DNA of 64,000 nt from positions 21,507 to 85,506 of the forward strand of contig MESL01000041.1 of the NCBI GenBank assembly GCA_001770955.1, read 5' to 3'. This stretch comes from Burkholderiales bacterium RIFCSPLOWO2_12_FULL_65_40. GTDB lineage: Bacteria; Pseudomonadota; Gammaproteobacteria; Burkholderiales; Burkholderiaceae_C. The notes beneath the pieces are model-generated. The model was not told the DNA's origin and did no database searches. It saw nothing but the letters and a program-made list of their open reading frames with translations. Positions 1-8,997 of this stretch are shown here, one piece after another (position 1 is the first letter of the stretch; the number at the start of each line of letters is the position of its first letter). The position numbers were made by a program, and so were the translations under genes.

Positions 1-3000
1 GTGTTCTTCCCGAGCAATGTGCAGGACATCCTCGACATGGGCCTGCATGCCTTCGCCATGAGCCGTTTCTCGGGCGTGTGGTCGGGCATGAAGACCATCC
101 AGGAGGTGGTCGAATCTTCGGCCAGCGTGTCGGTTCAGCCGGACCGCGTGAAGATCATCCTGCCCGAGGACTTCGCCATGCCGCCGGGCGGCCTGCACAT
201 TCGCTGGCCCGACGTGCCGCTGGAGCAGGAGGCGCGCCTCATGGACTACAAGTGGTACGCCGCGCTGGCCTATGTGCGCGCCAACAAGCTCAACTACAAC
301 GTGATCGAGGGTCCGAATGACCGCTTCGGCATCATCGCCAGCGGCAAGGCCTACAACGACACGCGCCAGGCATTGATGGATTTGGGCCTGGACGACGACA
401 CCTGCCGGAGCCTCGGCATCCGCGTGCACAAGGTCAACGTGGTGTGGCCACTGGAGGCCACCATCACGCGCAGCTTCGCCGAAGGCCTGCAGGAGATCCT
501 GGTGGTGGAGGAGAAGCGACAGGTCATCGAGTACCAGCTCAAGGAGGAGCTGTACAACTGGCGCGCCGATGTGCGCCCCAACGTGCTGGGCAAGTTCGAC
601 GAGCCGGAAGGCGACAGCACGGGCGGCGAATGGTCCATGCCCAACCCGAGCCAGAACTGGCTGCTGCGCGCCAAGGCCGATCTGACGCCCGCCCTCATCG
701 CCAAGGCCATCGCCAAGCGGTTGAAGAAGCTGGGCGTGTCCGACGACATCATCGCGCGCATGAATGCGCGCATCGCCACCATCGAGGGGCGCGAGCGTGC
801 CATGGTCGAGCTCAAGACCGATACCGGCGAACGCACCCCCTGGTTCTGCAGCGGCTGCCCACACAACACCAGCACGCGCGTGCCCGAGGGCTCCCGCGCC
901 GTGGCGGGCATCGGCTGCCACTACATGACGGTGTGGATGGACCGCAGCACCTCCACCTTCACGCAGATGGGCGGTGAGGGCGTGTCCTGGGTGGGGCAGG
1001 CGCCGTTCACGGAGGATGCGCATGTGTTCGCCAACCTGGGCGACGGCACCTACTTCCACAGCGGCCTGCTGGCCATCCGCCAGAGCATCGCGGCCGGGGT
1101 GAACATTACCTACAAGATTCTCTACAACGACGCCGTGGCCATGACCGGTGGCCAGCAGGTCGGCGAGCGCCCCGAGGGGCACTCGGTGCTCCAGATCATG
1201 CACAGCGTCAAGTCCGAAGGCGCTGTGAAGATTGTCATCGTGACCGATGAACCACAAAAATACGACGGCGTGCCGCTGGCCGATGGCGTGACGGTGCACC
1301 ACCGTGACGAACTCGACCGCATCCAGCGCGAGCTGCGCGAAGTCAAGGGCTGCACCGTACTGATCTACGACCAGACCTGTGCCACCGAGAAGCGCCGCCG
1401 CCGCAAGCGCGGCCTGCTCTCCACGCCCGACAAGACGGTCATCATCAACGAACTGGTGTGCGAAGGCTGCGGCGACTGCTCGGTCAAGTCCAACTGCCTG
1501 AGCGTCGAGCCGGTCGAGACGGAATTTGGCCGCAAACGCCGCATCAACCAAAGCACCTGCAACAAGGACTACTCCTGCGTAAACGGCTTCTGCCCGAGCT
1601 TCGTCACCATCGAGGGCGGCAAGCTCAAGAAGCCTAAGAAGGAGAAAAAGGGCGATCTTTCCAGTCTGCCCCCCATCCCCGAGCCGGTGCTGCCCGTCGC
1701 CGAGCGGGCCTGGGGCATCGTGGTTGGCGGTGTGGGCGGCACGGGTGTCATCACCATCGGCTCGTTGCTGGGCATGGCTGCGCACCTGGACGACAAGGGC
1801 GTGGTCACGCAGGACGCGGGCGGCCTGGCACAGAAGGGCGGCGCGACCTGGAGCCATATCCAGATCGCCAACCGGCAGGAAGCCATCTACACCACCAAGG
1901 TCGATACCGCCAAGGCCGACCTGGTGATCGGCTGCGACTCCATCGTGGCCGCGAACAAGGTCACGCTGGCCGTGATGCAGCCGGGCCGTACCTTCGTGGC
2001 CCTCAACACCCACGGCACGCCAACGGCCTCGTTTGTCACCAACCCCAACTGGCAGTTCCCGGGCGGCAACTGCGAGAGCGCCATCACGGCGGCGGTGGGC
2101 GCCGATCTGGTGGGCAGTTTTGACGCCGAACAGGTGGCCGTGCAGTTGCTGGGCGACAGCATCTACACCAACCCCTTGCTGCTGGGCTTTGCCTGGCAAA
2201 AGGGCCGCGTGCCGCTGTCACACGCCGCGCTGATGCGCGCCATGGAGCTCAACGGCGTGCAGATCGACAACAACAAGGCAGCGTTTGAATGGGGTCGGCG
2301 CTGCGCGCACGACCTGGCGGCCGTGCAGGCGTTGTTCCAGGTGGCGCAGGTGATCCAGTTTGTGAAGAAGCCTGCGCTGGCCGAAATGGTGGCGCAGCGC
2401 GTGGAGTTCCTCACAGGCTACCAGGATGCCGCGTATGCGGCGCAGTACCGCGCCTTCGTCGATAAAGTGCAGGCTGCAGAGGCCCGGCTGGGCAGCAGCA
2501 CGCGCCTGGCCGAGGCCGTGGCGCGCTACCTTTTCAAGCTCATGGCTTACAAGGACGAGTACGAGGTGGCCCGCCTGCACACCGACAAGGCCTTCACCGA
2601 CAAGATCGACGCCCTGTTCGAAGGCGACTACAAGATCGTTCACCACATGGCGCCACCCCTCATGGCCAAGCGCAACGAGAAGGGCGAGCTGGTCAAGCAG
2701 TCGTTCGGTCCCTGGATGCGCCGCGCCCTGGGTGTGCTCGGCGGGCTCAAGGGTTTGCGCGGCGGCGCGCTGGACATTTTTGGCAAGTCCGACGAGCGCC
2801 GCATGGAGCGTGCGTTGATCCAGGAATACCGCGCCTGCATCGAGGAACTGATCGCAGGCCTGACGCCCGAGCGTCTGGCGCTGGCGGCAGAAATTGCACG
2901 CATCCCCGAGGACATCCGGGGTTACGGCCATGTGAAGGAGCGCCACCTCAAGGCTGCGCGCGCCAAGTGGGACGGCCTGATGGCCCAGTGGCGCAGTCGG

Positions 3001-3021
3001 CCGGAGCGCCAGGCGGCCTGA
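1..3021 (+). CDS. Indolepyruvate ferredoxin oxidoreductase, fused alpha/gamma chain (5' truncated by window)
   Basis: This enzyme oxidatively decarboxylates aryl-pyruvates from aromatic amino acids to acyl-CoA, passing electrons to ferredoxin. The visible 1006 residues are the C-terminal part; single-chain family members are near 1,190 residues, so roughly 190 N-terminal residues lie outside and the GTG at base 1 is internal. Visible in order: CSGCPHNT at residues 283-290, a thiamine diphosphate segment starting GDGTYFHSG near 347, a cysteine-rich iron-sulfur region from about 487 (VCEGCGDC then further Cys residues), and a gamma-type Rossmann segment GGVGGTGVITIG near 576. The gene ends before element E1 and the yajC promoter region, so it is probably a separate transcription unit. 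Confidence 0.93.
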   Translation: MFFPSNVQDILDMGLHAFAMSRFSGVWSGMKTIQEVVESSASVSVQPDRVKIILPEDFAMPPGGLHIRWPDVPLEQEARLMDYKWYAALAYVRANKLNYNVIEGPNDRFGIIASGKAYNDTRQALMDLGLDDDTCRSLGIRVHKVNVVWPLEATITRSFAEGLQEILVVEEKRQVIEYQLKEELYNWRADVRPNVLGKFDEPEGDSTGGEWSMPNPSQNWLLRAKADLTPALIAKAIAKRLKKLGVSDDIIARMNARIATIEGRERAMVELKTDTGERTPWFCSGCPHNTSTRVPEGSRAVAGIGCHYMTVWMDRSTSTFTQMGGEGVSWVGQAPFTEDAHVFANLGDGTYFHSGLLAIRQSIAAGVNITYKILYNDAVAMTGGQQVGERPEGHSVLQIMHSVKSEGAVKIVIVTDEPQKYDGVPLADGVTVHHRDELDRIQRELREVKGCTVLIYDQTCATEKRRRRKRGLLSTPDKTVIINELVCEGCGDCSVKSNCLSVEPVETEFGRKRRINQSTCNKDYSCVNGFCPSFVTIEGGKLKKPKKEKKGDLSSLPPIPEPVLPVAERAWGIVVGGVGGTGVITIGSLLGMAAHLDDKGVVTQDAGGLAQKGGATWSHIQIANRQEAIYTTKVDTAKADLVIGCDSIVAANKVTLAVMQPGRTFVALNTHGTPTASFVTNPNWQFPGGNCESAITAAVGADLVGSFDAEQVAVQLLGDSIYTNPLLLGFAWQKGRVPLSHAALMRAMELNGVQIDNNKAAFEWGRRCAHDLAAVQALFQVAQVIQFVKKPALAEMVAQRVEFLTGYQDAAYAAQYRAFVDKVQAAEARLGSSTRLAEAVARYLFKLMAYKDEYEVARLHTDKAFTDKIDALFEGDYKIVHHMAPPLMAKRNEKGELVKQSFGPWMRRALGVLGGLKGLRGGALDIFGKSDERRMERALIQEYRACIEELIAGLTPERLALAAEIARIPEDIRGYGHVKERHLKAARAKWDGLMAQWRSRPERQAA

Positions 3022-3044
3022 GCCGGAAAACGCAGCCACAGCAG

Positions 3045-3105
3045 ATTGCTATTGAAAAAGTAGCTTTCAGCGCTTACTGGTAAAGCGTTGAAGGCACTTT
3101 TTGCT
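3045..3105 (-). repeat. Dispersed palindromic element E1
   Basis: Intergenic copy between the oxidoreductase and yajC. On the plus strand it reads ATTGCTATTGAAAAAGTAGC, then CAGCGCTTACTGGTAAAGCG, then GAAGGCACTTTTTGCTTG. The halves AGCGCTT and AAGCG form the palindromic core. Orientation '+' is defined here as the strand reading GGCC, CCAGCGCTT, AAGCGC, CAGCTA, ATAGCA in that order. Confidence 0.8.
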
Positions 3106-3199
3106 TGTATTTTTCAGCTGTTGGCTTGCGGGTTGGACGGGGGCAAACACCCGTAAACCTGCTGGGTTTTCGCCGTGACAGCGCGGGCCGACACCCGCA

Positions 3200-3205
3200 T
3201 ACAAT
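3200..3205 (+). promoter_or_regulatory. Candidate -10 box for the yajC-secD-secF unit
   Basis: TACAAT lies 85 bases before the chosen yajC start. No good -35 at 17 bases is visible; GTGACA sits 19 bases upstream. The position between two units supports it, but the call rests on the hexamer alone. Confidence 0.35.
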
Positions 3206-3290
3206 GTCCCGTTCCCCGCCTGGCGGGCGCCCAAGCGAGCGTCCGTGGCGGGTTTTGTCTGTTTTGACCATCCATTGTGGAGTCCTGTCC

Positions 3291-3626
3291 GTGTTTATTT
3301 CCTCTGCTTTCGCCCAGACCGCTCCCGCTGCTGCCGCAGGTGGCGGTGACTTCATGTCCTCGCTGACAGGCATGCTGCCGCTGGTGCTGATGTTCGTGGT
3401 GCTGTACTTCGTCATGATCCGCCCCCAGATGAAGCGCCAGAAAGAGCACCGCGCCATGATCGAAGCCATCGCCAAGGGCGACGAGGTGGTGGTGGGCGGT
3501 GGCATGCTGGGCAAGGTCTCGCGCCTGAGCGAGCAGTACCTGCATGTGGAAATCGCCTCGGGTGTGGAAGTCCAGATCCAGCGCGCTGCCGTGGTGCAGG
3601 TGCTGCCCAAGGGTACGATCAAATAA
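3291..3626 (+). CDS. yajC: Preprotein translocase subunit YajC
   Basis: Small inner-membrane subunit that associates with SecD-SecF and the SecYEG channel. The 111-residue product has one membrane segment (SLTGMLPLVLMFVVLYFVMI, about residues 21-40), the following RPQMKRQKEH basic turn and a C-terminal beta-rich domain with the VVVGGGMLGKV segment typical of YajC. The frame is open further upstream, but GTG at 3291 is chosen because GGAG lies about 8 bases before it and the product MFISSAFAQ matches the family length (about 110). It is followed after 87 bases by secD, as in the common yajC-secD-secF operon. Confidence 0.92.
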   Translation: MFISSAFAQTAPAAAAGGGDFMSSLTGMLPLVLMFVVLYFVMIRPQMKRQKEHRAMIEAIAKGDEVVVGGGMLGKVSRLSEQYLHVEIASGVEVQIQRAAVVQVLPKGTIK

Positions 3627-3713
3627 TTTCCGGGCTCTTCAAAGCCTGCAGGTCGCCGCTCCGTGCTGGAGGTCGGCCTGACTAGTCCTTGTCCGTGAGG
3701 TAAAAGCGCGATC

Positions 3714-5600
3714 ATGAACCGTTATCCGGTCTGGAAGTACGCGATCCTGGTGATCGCGCTGCTGGTGGGGGTGCTCTACACCCTGCCCAATTTCTTCGGA
3801 GAGGCGCCTGCGGTGCAGGTCTCTTCGGCCAAGGCCACCATCAAGGTCGATGCCGCCGTGCTGCAACGGGTGGAAGAGGCGCTCAAGGCCGCAGGCGTCA
3901 AGGCTGATTTCGTCAGCCTCGATGGCACCTCGGTGCGTGCCCGTTTCGATACGCCCGACAACCAGCTCAAGGCCAAGGACGCGATCCAGAAAGCCCTGGT
4001 GCCCGATGCGCAGGACCCGTCTTACATCGTTGCGCTGAACCTCATCTCGCGTTCGCCCACCTGGCTGACCGCGTTGCACGCACAGCCCATGTACCTGGGG
4101 CTGGACCTGCGTGGCGGTGTGCACTTCATGCTGCAGGTGGACATGCAGGCGGCTCTGACCAAGAAGGCCGAGTCGTATGCGGGCGACCTGCGCAGCGCCC
4201 TGCGCGACAAGAACATCCGCCATGGCGGTATCAGCCGCGACGGCCAGTCCATCGATATCAGGGTGCGCGACGAAGCCACGCGCACGGCTACGGTCAACCT
4301 GATCACCGACCAGTTCCCCGACCTGCAGACCACGGTCACGCCCGATGGCGCCGAATTCAAGTTGCGCGCGAGCATCAAGCCCGAGGCCACGCGCCGCGTG
4401 CAGGAGCAGGCCCTCAAGCAGAACATCACCACGCTGCACAACCGGATCAACGAGCTCGGCGTGGCCGAGCCTGTGATCCAGCAGCAGGGCCTGGACCGCA
4501 TCGTCGTGCAGCTGCCCGGCGTGCAGGACACCGCCAAGGCCAAGGACATCCTGGGCCGTACCGCCACGCTGGAGGTTCGCTTGGTGGATGAGGGTACCGA
4601 GGCGCGCGCGGCGGAGGCCGGGCAGGGCCCGGTGCCGTTTGGCTCCGAGCGCTACCTGGACCGCAACAGCCTGCCCGTGATCGTCAAGAAGCAGGTCATC
4701 CTGACCGGTGAAAACCTCACCGATGCCCAGCCTGGTTTCGATGGCCAGACGCAGGAACCCACCGTCAACCTCACGCTCGACGCCAAGGGCGCACGCATCT
4801 TCCGCGATGTCACGCGTGAGAACGTCAACAAGCGCATGGCCATCATCCTGTTCGAGAAGGGCAAGGGGGAGGTGGTGACGGCCCCCGTCATCCGCACCGA
4901 GATTGCCGGCGGCCGCGTGCAGATTTCGGGCCGCATGACCACCATGGAAGCCAACGACACGGCGCTGCTGCTGCGCGCCGGTTCGCTGGCCGCGCCCATG
5001 GAGATCATTGAGGAATTCACCATCGGCCCGAGCCTGGGTGCAGACAACATCGAGCGCGGCATCAACAGCGTCGTCTGGGGCATGCTGGCCATCGCGGCCT
5101 TCATGTGCGTGTATTACATGCTGTTTGGCGTGTTTTCCAGCATCGCGCTGGGGGTCAATGTGCTGATGCTGCTCGCTGTGCTGTCCATGCTGCAGGCCAC
5201 GCTGACGTTGCCCGGCATTGCTGCCATGGCACTGGCCATTGGTGTGGCCATTGACTCGAATGTGCTGATCAACGAGCGCATCCGCGAGGAGCTGCGCGAG
5301 GGCGCCTCGCCCCAGATGGCCATTCATACCGGATACGAGCGGGCCTGGGCCACCATTCTCGACTCGAACGTCACCACCCTGATTGCCGGCCTGGCCTTGC
5401 TGGCTTTCGGCTCGGGGCCGGTGCGGGGTTTTGCCGTGGTGCACTGCCTCGGCATCCTGACCAGCATGTTCTCGGCCGTGTTTTTCTCGCGCGGTCTGGT
5501 CAATCTCTGGTATGGCGGCAAGAAAAAGCTCAAGAGCCTGTCCATCGGACAGATCTGGAAGCCAGAAGGCAACGGCAAGGCCGTGGCCAAGCCTGAATAA
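3714..5600 (+). CDS. secD: Protein translocase subunit SecD
   Basis: Inner-membrane RND-type subunit that uses the proton gradient to help pull secreted proteins across the membrane, in a complex with SecF and YajC. The 628 residues fit the family. N-terminal membrane segment at about residues 6-24, the D1 signature LGLDLRGG near 128-135, a large periplasmic domain, then five membrane segments from about 447. The RND motif AIGVAIDSNVLINERIREEL starts near residue 508. An ATG with a GAGG-type site (GTGAGG) upstream starts the gene. secF follows after 12 bases with its own AGGAGG-like site, so the two are co-transcribed and translationally close. Confidence 0.98.
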   Translation: MNRYPVWKYAILVIALLVGVLYTLPNFFGEAPAVQVSSAKATIKVDAAVLQRVEEALKAAGVKADFVSLDGTSVRARFDTPDNQLKAKDAIQKALVPDAQDPSYIVALNLISRSPTWLTALHAQPMYLGLDLRGGVHFMLQVDMQAALTKKAESYAGDLRSALRDKNIRHGGISRDGQSIDIRVRDEATRTATVNLITDQFPDLQTTVTPDGAEFKLRASIKPEATRRVQEQALKQNITTLHNRINELGVAEPVIQQQGLDRIVVQLPGVQDTAKAKDILGRTATLEVRLVDEGTEARAAEAGQGPVPFGSERYLDRNSLPVIVKKQVILTGENLTDAQPGFDGQTQEPTVNLTLDAKGARIFRDVTRENVNKRMAIILFEKGKGEVVTAPVIRTEIAGGRVQISGRMTTMEANDTALLLRAGSLAAPMEIIEEFTIGPSLGADNIERGINSVVWGMLAIAAFMCVYYMLFGVFSSIALGVNVLMLLAVLSMLQATLTLPGIAAMALAIGVAIDSNVLINERIREELREGASPQMAIHTGYERAWATILDSNVTTLIAGLALLAFGSGPVRGFAVVHCLGILTSMFSAVFFSRGLVNLWYGGKKKLKSLSIGQIWKPEGNGKAVAKPE

Positions 5601-5612
5601 AGGAGGAAGACC

Positions 5613-6566
5613 ATGGAGTTCTTCCGCATCAAAAAAGACATTCCCTTCATGAAGCACGCGTTGGTCTTCAACGCGATTTCCTTCATCACTTTCGCGCTGG
5701 CCGTGTTCTTCCTGTTTTCGCGCGGGCTGCACCTGTCGGTGGAGTTCACCGGGGGCACGGTTCTGGAGGTGGCTTACAGCCAGCCGGCCGAACTGGCCAA
5801 GGTGCGCAGCGCCGTGTCGGCGCTGGGCTATGCCGACGATGTGCAGGTGCAGAATTTCGGCACGGCACGCGACGTGATGATTCGCCTGCCGGTGCAAAAA
5901 GGGGTGACCTCGGCCCAGCAGAGCGAGCAGGTCATGGGCGCTCTTAAGGCGGCAGACCCCGGCGTGACGTTGCGTCGCACCGAGTTCGTCGGCCCGCAGG
6001 TGGGCGAGGAACTGGTGCATGGCGGTCTCATGGCCTTGGCCATGGTGATCGTGGGCATTGTCATCTACCTGGCGTTTCGCTTCGAGTGGAAGTTCGGTGT
6101 TGCAGCCATCATTGCCAATTTGCACGACGTGGTCATCATCCTGGGTTTCTTTGCCTTCTTCCAGTGGGAGTTTTCGCTGGCGGTGCTGGCCGCCGTGCTG
6201 GCGGTGCTGGGGTATTCGGTGAATGAGTCGGTGGTGATTTTTGACCGGATCCGCGAGGCTTTCCGCCGCTACCGCAAGATGACCACGCATGAAGTCATCG
6301 ACCACGCCATCACCAGCACGATGAGCCGCACCATCATCACCCACGCTTCGACCGAAGCCATGGTGCTGTCCATGCTGTTCTTTGGCGGGCCGAGCCTGCA
6401 CTACTTCGCGCTGGCGCTCACCATCGGCATCCTGTTCGGCATCTACTCTTCGGTTTTCGTGGCGGCCGCCATTGCCATGTGGCTGGGTGTCAAGCGCGAG
6501 GATCTCGTCAAGTCCACGCGCAAGGAAGGGGACCCGAACGACCCCAATGCGGGTGCGACGGTGTGA
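5613..6566 (+). CDS. secF: Protein translocase subunit SecF
   Basis: Partner of SecD in the accessory secretion complex of the inner membrane. The 317-residue product has an N-terminal membrane segment (residues about 15-35), the conserved VEFTGGTVLEV start of the periplasmic domain near residue 43, and five C-terminal membrane segments including GYSVNESVVIFDRIRE near 200-215, the counterpart of the SecD motif. A strong AAAGGAGGAAG ribosome site overlaps the end of secD and precedes the ATG. Last gene of the yajC-secD-secF operon; the next gene starts 33 bases on. Confidence 0.98.
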   Translation: MEFFRIKKDIPFMKHALVFNAISFITFALAVFFLFSRGLHLSVEFTGGTVLEVAYSQPAELAKVRSAVSALGYADDVQVQNFGTARDVMIRLPVQKGVTSAQQSEQVMGALKAADPGVTLRRTEFVGPQVGEELVHGGLMALAMVIVGIVIYLAFRFEWKFGVAAIIANLHDVVIILGFFAFFQWEFSLAVLAAVLAVLGYSVNESVVIFDRIREAFRRYRKMTTHEVIDHAITSTMSRTIITHASTEAMVLSMLFFGGPSLHYFALALTIGILFGIYSSVFVAAAIAMWLGVKREDLVKSTRKEGDPNDPNAGATV

Positions 6567-6599
6567 CCCATTGAGTGATTCCCGGGCTAATATCTCGGA

Positions 6600-8951
6600 A
6601 TGCACACACCCACGCCGCCGATCCATCCCCAGCGCAGGCTGGCTCGCCAGGTGCGCGAGCGGCTGGTGGAAGGGCTGTGCGCAGGCCTGACGGGTATCGA
6701 CAAGGCCCTGATGGAGTTCTTGAACACGCTGATGTCCCAGACGGGGACCCAGCGTGAGATGCAGAATCGGCGCGACGCCTGGCAGAAATACCAGCAGTGC
6801 AGCGGCGCATGGCTCCGGGGAACGATGGAGGCCTGGCGCGAAGCGCTGACGGCGGCGCCTGTGGCGGCGCCTGCCGGTGCGGGAATGCGTATCCCCGAGC
6901 CCACGTTCGAGTTGGTCGATGACGACGTGGTCGAAAACAAGATTCTGGCATCGCGCATGGCTTTGCCTGTCCTGGAGCAGGTCAGTGCGGCCTTCGAGGC
7001 CCTGCGCCTGCGCGTCCAGGCCCTGGAGGGACAGGATCTTCCATCCACCGACATCCTGCGCCCGGAAGCCGTGGCCTTGCGGCTGGTGGACAGCTGGGGC
7101 AAGGCCGGATTGCCGCGCGAAGACCTGCAGACTGTGCTTGATCCCCTGCAGCGCGAGTTGGCGACGCTTCTGCAGACGGTCTACCAAGCCTGCAACGATT
7201 CTTTGCAGAACCAGGGCATTGATGCAAAGCAGGATCTGCGCGTACGCCGCCCGCCGACGTCCGGGGCGGTAGGACTGCAGGCTGCACCGGCCTCGCGTGC
7301 ATTGGAGCAATCACAGGAGGCCGTGGCTGCAGCCCGGGCCCGGGCGCAGGCTTCGGGGCGCGGACAGGTGGCTCCGATGATGGGGGGGCAGGGGCCTGCG
7401 TATGGCATGCCGCCATCGGCCACCGGCATGGTCGGAATGTCGGGTATGACACCGCTGGCCCGCGCGCGCCAGCGGGCCCATGGTGTGATGGGGCAGCTGC
7501 GACGCCTGCTGACCCAGCCGGCCACGGGGTTCGACATGGTGAATGCGCCACCCGCGTCGGCGGCACTGGCCCATGCGCTGGCGGCCCATCGTGTGCAGGC
7601 CGAGACCTACTACAGCACCGTGGGCGGGGCTGTGGTCGAGGACTACAGCCCCGCCGCCGTGGTGCAGCTTGCTGGGGTGGTGCGCAATCGCGCCACCGAG
7701 TTCAAGAAAAAAGCCGACACCCAGGGCGAAAAAGCCATTATCGAGGTGGTGGCGCTGATGTTTCAGAGCATCCTGGCCGAAGATCGCATTCCACCGGCCG
7801 TGCGGGTGTGGTTTGCTCGGCTGCAGGTTCCGGTGTTGCGCGTGGCGCTGGCCGAGCCGGAATTTTTCAGCAACCTGAACCACCCGGCACGGCAGCTCAT
7901 CGACCGCATGGGTTCGTGCGCCCTGGGGTTTGACGCGACCTCCATCACGGGCAGTGCGCTTGAAGCCGAGATCAAGCGCATCGTGCAGGTGATCGAACAG
8001 TATCCCGAGACCGGGCGGCGCGTGTTCCAGCTGGTGTACGACGAGTTCGAAAAATTCCTGGCCAAGTTCCTCACGGAAAAGCAGGCGACCTCGCGCCTTG
8101 TGAGTGTGGCGCAGCAGGTCGAGCAGAAGGAAACGCTGGCCATTCAATACACCATCGAGTTGCGCACCATGCTCAAGGACATGCCGGTGCGCGACGAAAT
8201 CCGCGAGTTTCTCTTCAAGACCTGGGCCGAGGTGCTGGCGCTGTCGGCGGTGCGTGAAGGTCCACAGCATGCCGACACGATTGCATTCAAGCGGACGGCC
8301 GCCGATCTGGTGTGGGCGGCCAGCGCCAAGCCCAACCGCAGCGAGCGTGCCCAGGTCATCCAGAGTCTGCCCGCATTGTTGCAGCGGCTGCGCCAGGGGC
8401 TGGCGCTCATGGGCATCACGGGGGCCGCGCAGGATGCCCAGATCAAGGCGCTCACGGATACCCTGGCTGAAGCATTCCTGTCGAAGACTGCCGCCATTCC
8501 GATGGAGCACATCGAGGCGATGGCCAAGCGGCTGGAAAACCTGGAAGATTTTATCGGCGACGCCGACATGGGAGACTTGCCGCTGGATGCCGAGAGTATC
8601 GAAATGATGACTGGTATCGATGCTTCGGCCATCCATGTCGTGGCCGACAACGGGGCGCCGGTGGACGACGCCATGGTGACCTGGGCCCAGGAGCTTCAAT
8701 TGGGCAACTGGTTCACGCTGGATCACAACGGGTCGAGCAACCAGGTGCAATATGCCTGGCACAGCCAGCGCAAGCAGCTGCATCTGTTCGCAGCGACCGA
8801 TGGCCGCAGCTACCTCATCCAGTTGCGCCGCCTGGGGGCGTATTTGCAGGCCGGTCTGCTGGTGGCTCGTGAGGAAGAAGGACTGACGGTACGCGCCACA
8901 CGCGACGCACTGGCCAAACTCAACGCCAATCCGGAGCGTCTGCTCGGTTGA
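6600..8951 (+). CDS. DUF1631 family protein
   Basis: A 783-residue cytoplasmic protein of the DUF1631 family, common in beta- and gammaproteobacteria and of unknown function (sometimes mislabelled thymidine phosphorylase). Mostly predicted helical. It has a low-complexity Ala/Gly/Met-rich linker at about residues 240-285 and a short beta-rich C-terminal domain from about 693 (LQLGNWFTLDHNG, then QYAWHSQRKQLHLF) that resembles a PilZ-like barrel; that last point is only a shape impression. It has no signal peptide or membrane segment. It follows secF closely and converges on dprA. I do not assign a biochemical role. Confidence 0.85.
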   Translation: MHTPTPPIHPQRRLARQVRERLVEGLCAGLTGIDKALMEFLNTLMSQTGTQREMQNRRDAWQKYQQCSGAWLRGTMEAWREALTAAPVAAPAGAGMRIPEPTFELVDDDVVENKILASRMALPVLEQVSAAFEALRLRVQALEGQDLPSTDILRPEAVALRLVDSWGKAGLPREDLQTVLDPLQRELATLLQTVYQACNDSLQNQGIDAKQDLRVRRPPTSGAVGLQAAPASRALEQSQEAVAAARARAQASGRGQVAPMMGGQGPAYGMPPSATGMVGMSGMTPLARARQRAHGVMGQLRRLLTQPATGFDMVNAPPASAALAHALAAHRVQAETYYSTVGGAVVEDYSPAAVVQLAGVVRNRATEFKKKADTQGEKAIIEVVALMFQSILAEDRIPPAVRVWFARLQVPVLRVALAEPEFFSNLNHPARQLIDRMGSCALGFDATSITGSALEAEIKRIVQVIEQYPETGRRVFQLVYDEFEKFLAKFLTEKQATSRLVSVAQQVEQKETLAIQYTIELRTMLKDMPVRDEIREFLFKTWAEVLALSAVREGPQHADTIAFKRTAADLVWAASAKPNRSERAQVIQSLPALLQRLRQGLALMGITGAAQDAQIKALTDTLAEAFLSKTAAIPMEHIEAMAKRLENLEDFIGDADMGDLPLDAESIEMMTGIDASAIHVVADNGAPVDDAMVTWAQELQLGNWFTLDHNGSSNQVQYAWHSQRKQLHLFAATDGRSYLIQLRRLGAYLQAGLLVAREEEGLTVRATRDALAKLNANPERLLG

Positions 8952-8997
8952 TCTGCGGGTGGGGGGGGGCGGCGTTTTGCCGGGCCGAATTCGAGGG

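Noticed and set aside
1..3. GTG at base 1 as the start codon of the oxidoreductase
   Set aside because: The protein lacks about 190 N-terminal residues of the family, so this is an internal valine codon cut by the window edge.
3639..7310. Minus-strand open frame of 1,223 codons opposite secD-secF and the DUF1631 gene
   Set aside because: Histidine/glutamine-rich translation typical of the antisense frame of GC-rich genes; no domain recognisable, and the plus strand carries clear SecD and SecF.
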